Origin: Bacillota bacterium
GTDB taxonomy: Bacteria > Bacillota > Clostridia > Lachnospirales > Lachnospiraceae
Assembly: GCA_023442465.1 (NCBI GenBank)
Contig: JAEZZQ010000001.1
Location: forward strand, 169,084-233,083
Length of the DNA: 64,000 nt
Reading direction: 5' to 3'
Made by a program: the position numbers and the translations under genes. The notes under the pieces are model-generated. The model made no database searches and had not been told where the DNA came from. It worked only from the letters and a program-made list of their open reading frames with translations. Below, one piece after another: positions 46,094-55,252 of the stretch; the stretch's first letter is position 1, and every line of letters begins with the position of its first letter.

Positions 46094-47032
46094 CTATTTG
46101 CTCGGGGTAGCCGTGCAGTTGATTCCTATAATCCCTAAGATTCCGTCATCATCCACATCGAAGGTAATGTTCGGGCCACCGTCACCCATGACAAAACCGG
46201 CATCGGTATATTCCAAATCAAAAAGATTGTAGTTACCCATTCTTTCCACTAAAGCCTCCGTGAACAGAACATCACTGTCTATCTTCTTAAAGGTTTCCGC
46301 ATCGTTTACCGGTCCCTTGGAACCATTCCCTTTATCGACAAACACAGGAAAGTTGGTCAGGCTGGCGAGTGCGTCTACATTCATAGTCTTTACCGCATTG
46401 ATGATCTTTATCGCAAAGGCATATTCCTCCACATAGATTCCGGTAAGCAGAGAGCTGTCCGAAAGCCCCACGAGAGTTGCATGATTCTCATCCAAAGAGC
46501 CCGTATAAGTGATGGTCGCTATCTGTCCGATGGTAAGATAGCGCAGGTTGCCTTGAACGCCGGACTCAGGAATCGTCAGGGAAAAGGTATTTCCCAAGGC
46601 TGACTGGGCAGAAACGGAATACTGGGTCGCATCAGTAATGATACCTACGAAGTTATGGGTTTCGCCGTCCGCCTCCTGAGCAGCATTGCCAATACCTGCA
46701 GCCGTTCCCGAGGATGTACCTCTTGCTCTGGGAATTTCGGACTCTGAGTTATCGGATGCGTTGGATGTGCCGGAAGCAGCATCGGCTTGCGAGTCCGCAG
46801 AGCCTGTGCCGGCTGCAGTATCGCTTTGTGCTGCATCTGAGTTTGTGTTAGCAGCCGCGTCACTCTGTGCATTGCCGTCTTCTTGAGAACTGTTTGCTTG
46901 CGCATCAGAGCCAGTTTGAGTGTCTTGTGTCTGTGCGTCTGTATTTGCCGGTGTATTTGCGGCTCCGCATCCATTCATGGCAAGTGCGCCGATAATCAGG
47001 AGAGAAAGGAGCCTTCCCGTTCTTTTTCTCAT
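46094..47032 (-). CDS. Hypothetical lipoprotein with long Ala/Ser/Asp/Gln linker
   Basis: 312 residues. The lipobox MNGC (Cys22 region) is followed by some 80 residues of low-complexity A/S/N/D/Q/T sequence, then a beta-rich domain (ITDATQYSVSAQSALG, then GYNLFDLEYTDAGFVMG-like C-terminal part). No family was recognised. It is upstream of the DUF3842 gene. Confidence 0.75.
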   Translation of the reverse strand: MRKRTGRLLSLLIIGALAMNGCGAANTPANTDAQTQDTQTGSDAQANSSQEDGNAQSDAAANTNSDAAQSDTAAGTGSADSQADAASGTSNASDNSESEIPRARGTSSGTAAGIGNAAQEADGETHNFVGIITDATQYSVSAQSALGNTFSLTIPESGVQGNLRYLTIGQIATITYTGSLDENHATLVGLSDSSLLTGIYVEEYAFAIKIINAVKTMNVDALASLTNFPVFVDKGNGSKGPVNDAETFKKIDSDVLFTEALVERMGNYNLFDLEYTDAGFVMGDGGPNITFDVDDDGILGIIGINCTATPSK

Positions 47033-47136
47033 AGTCGTATATCCTTCCTTTATCAGAAGATAGAAAATAAACTCATCTTAATATATAATATACTATGGGC
47101 GAAAGGAATGTCAATGTTACAGATTCAGCCTTTGTG

Positions 47137-47267
47137 TTACTGTTCACTCCGTTCTCAGTAACGCATGATTTCTACATTTAAATTCGCTCCGCGAAGCAGA
47201 AATCATCTCTTGCATCACGTTCTTACGTAGCTTAACAGCAAGTGTTAAGCTACTGTGTGAACAGTAA
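47137..47267 (+). repeat. Dispersed repeat family A, copy 2 (131 bp)
   Basis: It is the same length and ends as the copy at 39716, about 95 percent alike. In the third internal hairpin CAGCTT/AAGCTG of copy 1 is TAGCTT/AAGCTA here: both partners of a base pair changed together. Confidence 0.9.
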
Positions 47268-47272
47268 CGTTT

Positions 47273-47402
47273 TTGTTACAACTTTAGCCTTCGGCTAAGC
47301 TGTCTGCAACATGTATGCATATAAAATGCGATGAAACAGCATTTTGGCGCTTACAGCCCTCGCAAAATCACATAGAGACGCAATTTTGGCTTCGCGGTAT
47401 GG
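47273..47402 (-). repeat. Dispersed repeat family B, copy 2 (inverted)
   Basis: This is the opposite-strand copy of 41496-41620, placed six bases after family A. It has AGCCTTCGGCT, a small hairpin, near its start. The two repeats fill most of the 491-base gap between the lipoprotein and the dGTPase gene. The rest (47403-47523) is A/T-rich and shows nothing else. Confidence 0.8.
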
Positions 47403-47523
47403 TAATATATCAATTCATGGAAGGGATTGAAATCCTTGTATTTAAGTATAAAACATAGTAAAGTTAAAAAAGAATAGAAAAACTGCTTTTATAGTAAGAA
47501 AGGGCGGAAAGCGAGGGAGACGA

Positions 47524-48939
47524 ATGGAATGGCAGCAGCTATTATGCGGCGATAGGATAAGAATGTATAAGGCAAACGGGAATTCAGGAGATTTGCGCAC
47601 GGAATTCGAGAAGGATTACCACCGGATTATCGGCAGCGCGTCCTTCCGACGCCTGCAGGATAAAACGCAGGTCTTTCCCTTGGACAAGAGCGACTTCGTG
47701 CGGACGAGGCTGACCCACTCTTTGGAGGTGTCTTCTTTTGCAAAGTCGTTAGGACAGAATATATCGAAAAAGATTCTTCAAGAGATTAAGGACTCTGCTT
47801 TTAAGGAGTCTTATCAGGCAGATGTGTGTGACATACTGCAATGTGCAGGCCTTTTGCACGATATAGGGAACCCTCCCTTCGGACATTTCGGTGAAACCGT
47901 TATCAGAGAGTGGTTTCTGAAAAATCTGGGCAGGCTTACCTATGGTGAAAAGACTCTGGAAGAGCTGCTTTTGCCTCAGATGAAAGGGGACTTGTGTCAT
48001 TTCGAAGGAAATACGCAAGCACTGAGGCTCGTGACAAAGCTGCATTATCTGGTGGACGAGCATGGGATGAACCTGACCAAAGGACTTTTGGGCACCATTA
48101 TCAAGTACCCCGTATCCTCTCTTGGAATCAACAAGAAAAGCGGAGACATCAAGGATAAGAAGATGGGATATTATTATGCGGAAAGGGATATTTTCGCGGA
48201 TTTGCAGGAAACGCTGGGCACGGATGGGAAGCGTCATCCGCTTACCTATGTGCTGGAAGCGGCGGATGACATTGCCTATAAAACGGCAGATATTGAGGAT
48301 TCCTTCAAAAAGGGCCGTATTACCTATGGGCAGCTTGTGCAAGAGTTAAAGGTGGGAGGTGCCGGAAAAGAAGAAGGGGATGAGTACTACAGACTGGTCG
48401 CAGCGTTAGAGGATAGATATCAAAAGGCGCTGGACAGAGGAATCGCCCAGCCCGAGACCTACGCGGTACAGAACTGGGTGGTGAGAATCCAGGGAAAGAT
48501 GATTGCCTGCGCTACTTATGGATTCACAAAAAACTATGAGGAAATCATGAACGGTACATATAAAAAAGATTTGTTTTCCGGCACTTACATTGAACATATG
48601 GCCGATATGCTGGGTGACATCGCATACCGCTATGCCTTCGTGTCCAAACCGATATTAAAGCTGGAAATCGCGGCAGAAACGATAATGAATTTCCTTCTCG
48701 ACAAGTTTGTGGATGCGGCAATTTATTATGATACGGACAGAAAGCTAAACGACGTTCAGGAAAAAATGATTGCGCTCATTTCCGATAATTATAAAGCGAT
48801 CTACAAGATATACTCCAAGGATAAGGACGAAAGAGAAAGATTATATTTAAGATTGCTGCTGGTGACGGATTTTATCTGTGGAATGACGGATAGCTATGCA
48901 AAGCTTCTGTATCAGGAGCTGAATGGTTTGATAGAGTAG
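47524..48939 (+). CDS. dgt: dGTP triphosphohydrolase-like HD protein
   Basis: 471 residues. The HD metal site is RLTHSLEVSSFAKSLGQ (His) and LLHDIGNPPFGHFGE, and FRRLQDKTQVFPL is the usual N-terminal signature of deoxyguanosinetriphosphate triphosphohydrolases. It would split dGTP to deoxyguanosine and triphosphate. It is followed by another HD-domain gene. Confidence 0.88.
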   Translation: MEWQQLLCGDRIRMYKANGNSGDLRTEFEKDYHRIIGSASFRRLQDKTQVFPLDKSDFVRTRLTHSLEVSSFAKSLGQNISKKILQEIKDSAFKESYQADVCDILQCAGLLHDIGNPPFGHFGETVIREWFLKNLGRLTYGEKTLEELLLPQMKGDLCHFEGNTQALRLVTKLHYLVDEHGMNLTKGLLGTIIKYPVSSLGINKKSGDIKDKKMGYYYAERDIFADLQETLGTDGKRHPLTYVLEAADDIAYKTADIEDSFKKGRITYGQLVQELKVGGAGKEEGDEYYRLVAALEDRYQKALDRGIAQPETYAVQNWVVRIQGKMIACATYGFTKNYEEIMNGTYKKDLFSGTYIEHMADMLGDIAYRYAFVSKPILKLEIAAETIMNFLLDKFVDAAIYYDTDRKLNDVQEKMIALISDNYKAIYKIYSKDKDERERLYLRLLLVTDFICGMTDSYAKLLYQELNGLIE

Positions 48940-48989
48940 GTTTGACAGAATAATTATGGCAGAATAATTGTGAGGAAAAGGAAGTTGCA

Positions 48990-49784
48990 ATGAAAATAGA
49001 TAGGAAAAGGGCGGAAGCGGCTTTTCAAAGCTATGTGGAGGCTTATAACGTTCAAGACGAGAAGGTGCGTCTTAAAATAGAGCATACCTACCGGGTAAGT
49101 GCGTTATGTGATGGGATAGCGAAATCTCTGGGGTTATCTGAAGAAGATGTGGATTTGGCATGGCTGATCGGTCTATTACATGATGTAGGCAGATTTGAAC
49201 AGCTGAAAAACTATGGAACCTTCATCGACGATTTGTCGATCAACCATGCGGAGTACGGCGCAGAAATTCTTTTTTCTCAGGGGAAAATAAGAGATTATAT
49301 AGAGGACACCTTGGAGGATGAAACGATATTTACAGCGGTAAATTGTCATAACGCTTACCGTATTCCGGATAAGCTGGAGGCGAGGACGGAAATGTTCTGC
49401 CATATTATCAGAGATGCGGATAAAATAGATATTTTGAAGGTCAATGTGGATTTCCCCTTGGAGGAAATATATAATGTGACGAGCGAGGAGCTAAGAAATG
49501 GACAAGTTACCGAGGAAGTGCTGGAATGCTTCGAGGAGGAGAAAGCGGTATACCGGAAGCTGAAGAAGACTGCAGTGGATAACGTAGTGGGGCATATTTC
49601 CCTCGTTTATGAGCTGGTATATCCGGTGAGCATTGAATTGGTGGAGAAGCAGGGGTATTTGGAGAAGCTGATGAACTTCAATTCGGATAATCCGGTGACG
49701 GAGAGGCAGTTTGAGGGGATACGGAGGAAGATGAGGGGGTATGTTGAGGGGAAGAATGGGGATAAGGTGGTTGAGGAGAAGTAG
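48990..49784 (+). CDS. HD-domain phosphohydrolase
   Basis: 264 residues. The HD motif reads HTYRVSALCDGIAKSLGL, then LIGLLHDVGRFEQL, and later HCHNAYR-like and IIRDADKIDIL. Substrate unknown; nucleotide or second-messenger hydrolysis is possible. AAAAGGAAG precedes the start. The 3' end of the gene becomes G-rich and runs into the purine-rich stretch. Confidence 0.85.
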   Translation: MKIDRKRAEAAFQSYVEAYNVQDEKVRLKIEHTYRVSALCDGIAKSLGLSEEDVDLAWLIGLLHDVGRFEQLKNYGTFIDDLSINHAEYGAEILFSQGKIRDYIEDTLEDETIFTAVNCHNAYRIPDKLEARTEMFCHIIRDADKIDILKVNVDFPLEEIYNVTSEELRNGQVTEEVLECFEEEKAVYRKLKKTAVDNVVGHISLVYELVYPVSIELVEKQGYLEKLMNFNSDNPVTERQFEGIRRKMRGYVEGKNGDKVVEEK

Positions 49785-49785
49785 G

Positions 49786-50239
49786 TTAAGGGTAAAGCGA
49801 GGAACGGGTGAGGGGAGGAAAAGAGTAGAGGTAAGGAGAATAAAAAAGTAAAGGGAAACAAGGAGAGTAAAGAGGGACAAAAAAGTAAAGTGAAATAAGA
49901 AGAGTAAAGGGAATAAGGCAAGTAGAAGGGAACAAGAAGAGTAAAGAAGATAAGGCGAGTAGAAGGGAATAAGAAGAGTAAAGGGTATAAGAAGAGTAAA
50001 GGGTATAAGGTGAGTAGAAGGGAACAAGAAAAGTAAAGGGTATAAGGTGAGTAGAAGGGAATAAGAAGAGTAAAGGGTATAAGGTGAGGAGAAAGGGACA
50101 AAAAGAGTAAAGAGGAATAAAAAGGGTAAGGGAATAAGATAGGTAAAGAGGAATAAAAAGAGTAAGGGAATATGACGAATGAAAGGGAACAAAAGGGGTA
50201 AAGGGAAACAAAAATAGTAAGAGAGATAAAAGATACATA
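49786..50239. repeat. Purine-rich degenerate tandem repeats, 450 bases
   Basis: Nearly every base is A or G on the plus strand, with scattered T as GTA. Units such as AGAGTAAAGGGTATAAGGTG and GTAGAAGGGAA recur with variable spacing. Open frames on the minus strand (Phe/Leu/Ser/Pro-rich) are a by-product. It contains many sites that look like ribosome-binding sites but no gene. Confidence 0.8.
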
Positions 50240-50983
50240 GTGGCTGTACGGAAAGAGGAAATGGAATTGACGGGAATGGAAAAATTTACAAATTCAGAAA
50301 ATAGAAATAAGGGAAAGCGTTTAAATAAGTATGTGCAGGATTACATCGTATTTGATTTGGAGACGACAGGAATCGATCAGGGAAGAGATGCGATTATTGA
50401 AATATCTGCAATTAAGGTAAAGGGCGGAGAGATCATCTCAGAATATTCCACTTTGGTGAATCCGGGAAGACATATTCCGGCAGGAGCTACCGCAGTAAAT
50501 GGAATTACCGATGATATGGTAAAGAACGAGCCGGATATTAAAGAAGCAATCGGAGGCTTCGCTCATTATATCGGAGGAGATATTCTGGTTGGGCATAATA
50601 TACATACCTTCGATACGAATTTTGCTTATGATGCGGTAAAGCTTCATCTGGGAATGGACATGAAAAATGACTATGTGGATACCTTGTATCTGGCAAGGAA
50701 ATGCCTGCCTCAGCTTTCCCACCATAAGCTCATTGATGTTTCAAAGCACTTTCAAATTGAAACGAAGGGAGCTCATAGGGCACTGAATGACTGTATTATG
50801 AACCAGAGGTGTTATGAAGAACTTGGAAAAATATTGAGCACTGTGAAAGAAACAGCACCTGAGCCTGAATGTCCTGTGTGCGGCGGAAGCCTGATAAAGC
50901 GTAAGGGGAAATTTGGGGAATTCTATGGGTGTGAAAATTATCCGGGGTGTAAGTTTACTATGAATGTGCGCAGAAGTGGATGA
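50240..50983 (+). CDS. DnaQ-like 3'-5' exonuclease with C-terminal zinc ribbon
   Basis: 247 residues. DEDDh motifs: FDLETTG (with IVFDLETTGID), GHNIHTFDTNF, and HRALNDC. A C-terminal topoisomerase-type zinc ribbon has CPVCGGSLIKRKGKFGEF and CENYPGC. The start is uncertain: GTG 50240, ATG 50261 or ATG 50276. Homology begins at about residue 30. It may serve as a proofreading or DNA-repair nuclease that binds single-stranded DNA through the zinc ribbon. Confidence 0.88.
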   Translation: MAVRKEEMELTGMEKFTNSENRNKGKRLNKYVQDYIVFDLETTGIDQGRDAIIEISAIKVKGGEIISEYSTLVNPGRHIPAGATAVNGITDDMVKNEPDIKEAIGGFAHYIGGDILVGHNIHTFDTNFAYDAVKLHLGMDMKNDYVDTLYLARKCLPQLSHHKLIDVSKHFQIETKGAHRALNDCIMNQRCYEELGKILSTVKETAPEPECPVCGGSLIKRKGKFGEFYGCENYPGCKFTMNVRRSG

Positions 50984-51104
50984 AATATCAGTAACTTATG
51001 GAAATACTGAAGTTTATGCGTTATAGTTTAGCTTGTCATAGCGCAATAAGAAAAAGGATGAAACTATTAAGAAACTAATAATAAGAATGAGGGAGAACAA
51101 AAGT

Positions 51105-51563
51105 ATGGAAGAAAAAGTTTGTCAGCAATGCGGAGCACCTATTGAAGAGAATGCGGTTACATGCAGATATTGCAGAGCATCGTTTGCAAATGCAGAGGAA
51201 TCGCCGGAAAGAGTTCAGGGAGAAGTTGTATATCAGCAGCCACAAGAGGAAGAAGCAGATATAAATACGAACAAAGTATATGCCGTATTAGCATATTTGG
51301 GTATTTTGGTACTGATTCCCCTTTTTGTGTCGCCTAAGTCCGAGTTTGCCAGATTTCATGCGAATCAAGGATTGGTCTTGCTGCTGACAAATATATTATT
51401 CGGGGTATTCAAGCTCATAATGGGAGGAAGCATACTGCTTACCCTCGGATACTTTATTATAAGTATGATGCTCTTTGTATTCTCGATTCTCGGAATCATA
51501 ACGGCAGCAAAAGGGGAAAAGAAGCCGTTGCCGATAATTGGCGGAATTCAGATTTTAAAATAA
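51105..51563 (+). CDS. Zinc-ribbon DUF4870-like membrane protein
   Basis: 152 residues from ATG 51105 with GGGAG nine bases upstream. An N-terminal zinc ribbon (CQQCGAPIEENAVTCRYC) is followed by about three membrane segments (YAVLAYLGILVLIPLFV, LVLLLTNILFGVF, GYFIISMMLFVFSILGII) with EFARFHANQG in between. This is typical of DUF4870/Tic20-like proteins. The role is unknown. Confidence 0.8.
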   Translation: MEEKVCQQCGAPIEENAVTCRYCRASFANAEESPERVQGEVVYQQPQEEEADINTNKVYAVLAYLGILVLIPLFVSPKSEFARFHANQGLVLLLTNILFGVFKLIMGGSILLTLGYFIISMMLFVFSILGIITAAKGEKKPLPIIGGIQILK

Positions 51564-51590
51564 TACGTGGGAAATAAAAGACAGTCATAA

Positions 51591-51634
51591 CCCTTCAGAA
51601 TCCTTCATACAATGTAAAAAAGTATTCTGAGGGG
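51591..51634 (+). promoter_or_regulatory. Hairpin over the spoIIID ribosome site
   Basis: CCCTTCAGAAT (51591-51601) pairs with ATTCTGAGGGG (51624-51634), one mismatch. The right arm is the ribosome-binding site of spoIIID. Confidence 0.65.
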
Positions 51635-51641
51635 ATTTCTT

Positions 51642-51908
51642 TTGAAGGATTATATCGAAGAAAGGGCAATTGATATTGCTAATTATATTATTGATAACAA
51701 TGCCACCGTAAGACAGACGGCGAAGCAATTTGGAATTAGCAAATCTACGGTACATAAAGATGTCACAGATAGGCTGCGACAGATTAATCCGGTGCTCGCA
51801 AAAGAAGCAAGGAAGGTTCTTGACGTCAATAAATCCGAGCGCCACATCAGAGGTGGGCTTGCTACAAGAGAAAAATATTTACATCAGCACGAATTGGGAA
51901 TACAATGA
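51642..51908 (+). CDS. spoIIID: Sporulation transcription factor SpoIIID
   Basis: 88 residues from TTG 51642, with GAGGGGAT seven bases upstream. The helix-turn-helix is in ATVRQTAKQFGISKSTVHKD and the protein has the SpoIIID N-terminus MKDYIEERAIDIANYI. It tunes sigma-E-dependent genes in the mother cell. The product is the normal length. Its translation may depend on the upstream hairpin. Confidence 0.95.
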   Translation: MKDYIEERAIDIANYIIDNNATVRQTAKQFGISKSTVHKDVTDRLRQINPVLAKEARKVLDVNKSERHIRGGLATREKYLHQHELGIQ

Positions 51909-51959
51909 CATATGGGGATTTGTAAAGTCGACGTAAAATAATAAAGGACAAAAGATAAA

Positions 51960-53300
51960 ATGTTGTATTCTAATCAAGACCTCAAAAAGTTAATTCTCCC
52001 GCTCGTAATGGAACAATTTCTGGCAATTCTTGTCGGTATGATCGATATGATAATGGTATCCGGCGTAGGTGAGGCGGCAGTGTCCGGCGTATCGCTGGTG
52101 GACAATATCAATGTGCTCATCATCAACATATCCGCAGCCATGGCTACCGGCGGGGCTGTGGTTGCAGGGCATTTTTTAGGACAAAAGGATCCTGAAAGTG
52201 CAGGAAGAGCGGCGTGGCAGTTAATCTTTTTTTCTGCAATTACAGCCGTCGTTACCTCGGTCTGCGTCGTAGTGTGGCATAAGCCACTGCTTCATGTTAT
52301 ATTCGGACAAGTGGAAGCGGATGTCATGTCCAGTGCCGTCACCTATTTTACTATTACAGCACTTTCCATAACACCTCTTGTAATTTATAATTCCTGTGCC
52401 GCCCTGTTCCGTGCCATGAACAGCGCGAAAACAACCATGTGGATATCTATACTCATGAACATCGTGCACGTGACCATCAATTCTATTCTGATATACGGAG
52501 TGAAATTGGGCGTTGCGGGCGCCGCCATTTCTACCACCATATCCAAAACTCTTGCGGCGTCAATTATTTTATACCTGATGTTCAATCCCAATAAAATTAT
52601 TAACATTAAAGGTAAGATTACGTGGAAGCCCGATGTAGGGCTCATTAAGAAAATACTTTATATCGGCATCCCCAACGGAATGGAGAACAGTTTATTTCAG
52701 TTAGGGAAAATAATGCTGCTCAGCCTCATTTCCACCTTCGGAACCTTTGCGATAGCAGCAAATGCGGTATGCAATACACTGGCAGGCTTTAATATCCTTC
52801 CCGGACAAGCGATTAACCTTGCGCTTCTTTCGGTAGCAGCAGTATGTGTGGGAGCGGGGGATTATAAGCAGGCGAGATATTATACGAAAAAGCTGATCTG
52901 GCTGGCTATTGCCAGTACCGGCGTAATCTCCTTGCTGTTGATTGTCTTTGCGCCATGGATTATGAAAATATATAATCTAAGCCCTGAAACGGAAACGCTG
53001 GCCATCCGGGTTATCCGGTATCATGCAGCAATGGCCATAATCCTTTGGATGCCATCCTTTACGGTTCCCAATACTCTTAGGGCGGCCGGTGATGTGGTAT
53101 GGACGATGGTCATAGCAATTGGCTCCATGTGGACATTTCGAATTATTACGTCATATGTTTTCAGCGAATATTTTGGATTGGGCCTTATGGGAGTATGGAT
53201 TGCCATGACGATAGACTGGGCATTCCGCGCGATTTGCTATGGGCATCGATACCGCGGGAATAAGTGGGAACGCTGTATGATAGAAAAAGGCAAATCATAA
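51960..53300 (+). CDS. MATE-family efflux transporter
   Basis: 446 residues and about twelve membrane segments, with the two halves recognisable (MEQFLAILVGMIDMIMVSG at the start; GMENSLFQLGKIMLLSLIST in the middle). It exports organic cations or drugs against Na+ or H+. No regulatory gene lies next to it. The start lacks a strong ribosome site (AGATAAAATG). Confidence 0.9.
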   Translation: MLYSNQDLKKLILPLVMEQFLAILVGMIDMIMVSGVGEAAVSGVSLVDNINVLIINISAAMATGGAVVAGHFLGQKDPESAGRAAWQLIFFSAITAVVTSVCVVVWHKPLLHVIFGQVEADVMSSAVTYFTITALSITPLVIYNSCAALFRAMNSAKTTMWISILMNIVHVTINSILIYGVKLGVAGAAISTTISKTLAASIILYLMFNPNKIINIKGKITWKPDVGLIKKILYIGIPNGMENSLFQLGKIMLLSLISTFGTFAIAANAVCNTLAGFNILPGQAINLALLSVAAVCVGAGDYKQARYYTKKLIWLAIASTGVISLLLIVFAPWIMKIYNLSPETETLAIRVIRYHAAMAIILWMPSFTVPNTLRAAGDVVWTMVIAIGSMWTFRIITSYVFSEYFGLGLMGVWIAMTIDWAFRAICYGHRYRGNKWERCMIEKGKS

Positions 53301-53342
53301 AAAGTCAAATTATAAAAAAAGATAAAGGATTTGAAATGAAGC

Positions 53343-53379
53343 GGGAAACAAGAAAGTTTGACAAGGCTTTCTTGTTTCC
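53343..53379. other. Inverted repeat overlapping the guaA promoter
   Basis: GGAAACAAGAAAG and CTTTCTTGTTTCC, 13 bp perfect, with an 11-base spacer that contains the -35 TTGACA. It may be an operator or the end of the MATE transcript. Confidence 0.7.
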
Positions 53380-53387
53380 TATATAAT
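53358..53387 (+). promoter_or_regulatory. guaA promoter
   Basis: TTGACA (53358-53363), an 18-base spacer and TATAAT (53382-53387) are both consensus. It is 47 bases before the ATG of guaA. No guanine riboswitch is visible in the short leader. Confidence 0.8.
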
Positions 53388-53433
53388 AGAAACGCACGAT
53401 TAGATTTGAGCGAAGCGAAAGGACAACATAGAG

Positions 53434-54975
53434 ATGGAAAGAGAAATGATTATCGTACTGGATTTTGGCGGACAGTATAATCAGTTGATTGCCAGAAGGG
53501 TAAGAGAATGTAACGTTTATTGTGAAGTGCATCCTTATGACATGAGTTTAGATAAGCTGAAGGAAATGAAACCCAAGGGCATCATACTTACCGGCGGCCC
53601 GAACAGCGCATATGCTGCGGATTCACCGGTTTGTGATAAAGAGGTGTTTGAACTCGGCATTCCCGTACTGGGCATCTGCTATGGGTCCCAATTGATGTCC
53701 TATCTTCTGGGCGGCAAGGTGACGACCGCACCGGTAAGCGAATACGGTAAAACAGAAGTAGACGTGGACAATAGTAAGATATTTTTTAAGGATGTGTCTC
53801 AGAAGACGATTTGTTGGATGAGCCATACCGATTATATTGAGAAGGTGCCTGATGGCTTTACCATAACAGCACACACCCCGGTATGCCCCGCAGCGGGAAT
53901 GGAAAATGCTCAAAAAGGCTTATATGCGGTGCAATTTCATCCTGAAGTAGTGCATACAAAAGAAGGTGTGAAAATGCTTCGCAACTTCGTAACAGACATC
54001 TGCGGCTGCAAAGGCGATTGGCAGATGGGTTCTTTCGTAGAAGAAAATATTAAAGCAATTCGTGAAAAAGTAGGAAACGGCAAAGTGCTTTGTGCCCTTT
54101 CCGGCGGCGTGGATTCGTCTGTGGCGGCTGTTCTCTTGTCGAAAGCGATCGGTAAGCAGCTAACCTGCGTATTTGTGGATCATGGTTTGCTCCGCAAAAA
54201 CGAAGGTGACGAGGTGGAGGAGGTATTCGGTCCTAACGGTCATTATGACTTGAACTTTATTCGCGTGAATGCGCAGGAACGTTTTTATGGCAAGCTGGCA
54301 GGAGTGACGGAGCCGGAGCAGAAAAGAAAAATTATCGGCGAAGAATTCATTCGTGTATTTGAAGAAGAAGCGAAGAAGATCGGTGCGGTAGATTATCTGG
54401 TACAGGGAACGATTTATCCGGACGTTATTGAAAGTGGGCTGGGTAAGAGCGCAGTGATCAAGTCTCACCATAATGTAGGGGGCCTTCCTGATTATGTGGA
54501 TTTCAAGGAAATTATTGAACCGCTTCGACTTTTATTTAAGGATGAAGTGAGAAAAGCGGGACTGGAGTTGGGTATTCCGGACCATCTCGTATATAGACAG
54601 CCTTTCCCCGGACCTGGACTCGGTATTAGAATTATCGGCGAGGTTACGGCTGAGAAGGTGAAAATTGTTCAGGAAGCGGATGCCATTTATAGAGAAGAAA
54701 TCGCTAAAGCGGGCGTAGATAAGGCTCTTGGGCAGTATTTCGCAGCTCTTACTAATATGCGTTCGGTAGGTGTTATGGGCGATGAACGGACCTATGATTA
54801 TGCTATTGCGCTTAGGGCGGTAAACACTTCGGACTTTATGACTGCTGAGGCAGCACAGATACCTTGGGAGGTGCTGGGGTGCGTTACCAGCAGGATTGTG
54901 AATGAGGTGAAGGGGGTTAACCGGGTGATGTATGATTGTACGGGGAAGCCGCCGGCGACGATTGAGTTTGAGTGA
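53434..54975 (+). CDS. guaA: GMP synthase (glutamine-hydrolysing)
   Basis: 513 residues. The N-terminal glutamine amidotransferase has Cys82 in [10 protein letters not shown], and the PP-loop ATP site SGGVDSS is at 223-229. It turns XMP into GMP. It ends [12 protein letters not shown], the usual conserved end. The last ~100 bases change in style to G-rich codons. A strong terminator follows. The 3' end of guaA is a known entry point for integrative elements, and an A/T-rich island starts here. Confidence 0.96.
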   Translation: MEREMIIVLDFGGQYNQLIARRVRECNVYCEVHPYDMSLDKLKEMKPKGIILTGGPNSAYAADSPVCDKEVFELGIPVLGICYGSQLMSYLLGGKVTTAPVSEYGKTEVDVDNSKIFFKDVSQKTICWMSHTDYIEKVPDGFTITAHTPVCPAAGMENAQKGLYAVQFHPEVVHTKEGVKMLRNFVTDICGCKGDWQMGSFVEENIKAIREKVGNGKVLCALSGGVDSSVAAVLLSKAIGKQLTCVFVDHGLLRKNEGDEVEEVFGPNGHYDLNFIRVNAQERFYGKLAGVTEPEQKRKIIGEEFIRVFEEEAKKIGAVDYLVQGTIYPDVIESGLGKSAVIKSHHNVGGLPDYVDFKEIIEPLRLLFKDEVRKAGLELGIPDHLVYRQPFPGPGLGIRIIGEVTAEKVKIVQEADAIYREEIAKAGVDKALGQYFAALTNMRSVGVMGDERTYDYAIALRAVNTSDFMTAEAAQIPWEVLGCVTSRIVNEVKGVNRVMYDCTGKPPATIEFE

Positions 54976-54985
54976 CCTAGAAACG

Positions 54986-55021
54986 CTGGGAAGCCGCTAA
55001 ATAAGCGGCTTCCCAGTTTTT
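54986..55021 (+). terminator. Terminator of guaA
   Basis: CTGGGAAGCCGCT pairs perfectly with AGCGGCTTCCCAG over a five-base loop, followed by TTTTT. It lies within 20 bases of the guaA stop. The remaining ~230 bases to the next gene are A/T-rich and hold no gene. Confidence 0.95.
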
Positions 55022-55252
55022 GCGTCAGCAAAATGTCAGCAGAATTTAGTACCACCATAGAATATTGTTATTGATATGAAGTGAATATTTAAGAGTATTA
55101 AGATAAAGAGATTGGATTTTAAGAATGGTAGTGTATAATTGTTTATGTAGAAAATAGTCCTTAAGCTATAGAATGAATTTGGTTGCAGAATAGAGGAGCA
55201 TTTATATAATACCATTTAAGTACAGTTTAATGACTTGAGGAGAGGATAATGT

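Noticed and set aside
49491..50238. Long minus-strand frames rich in Phe, Leu, Ser and Pro
   Set aside because: They are the complement of the purine-rich repeat tract, with no ribosome site and only low-complexity protein.
53388..53433. Guanine riboswitch before guaA
   Set aside because: The leader after the promoter is under 50 bases, too short for the aptamer.
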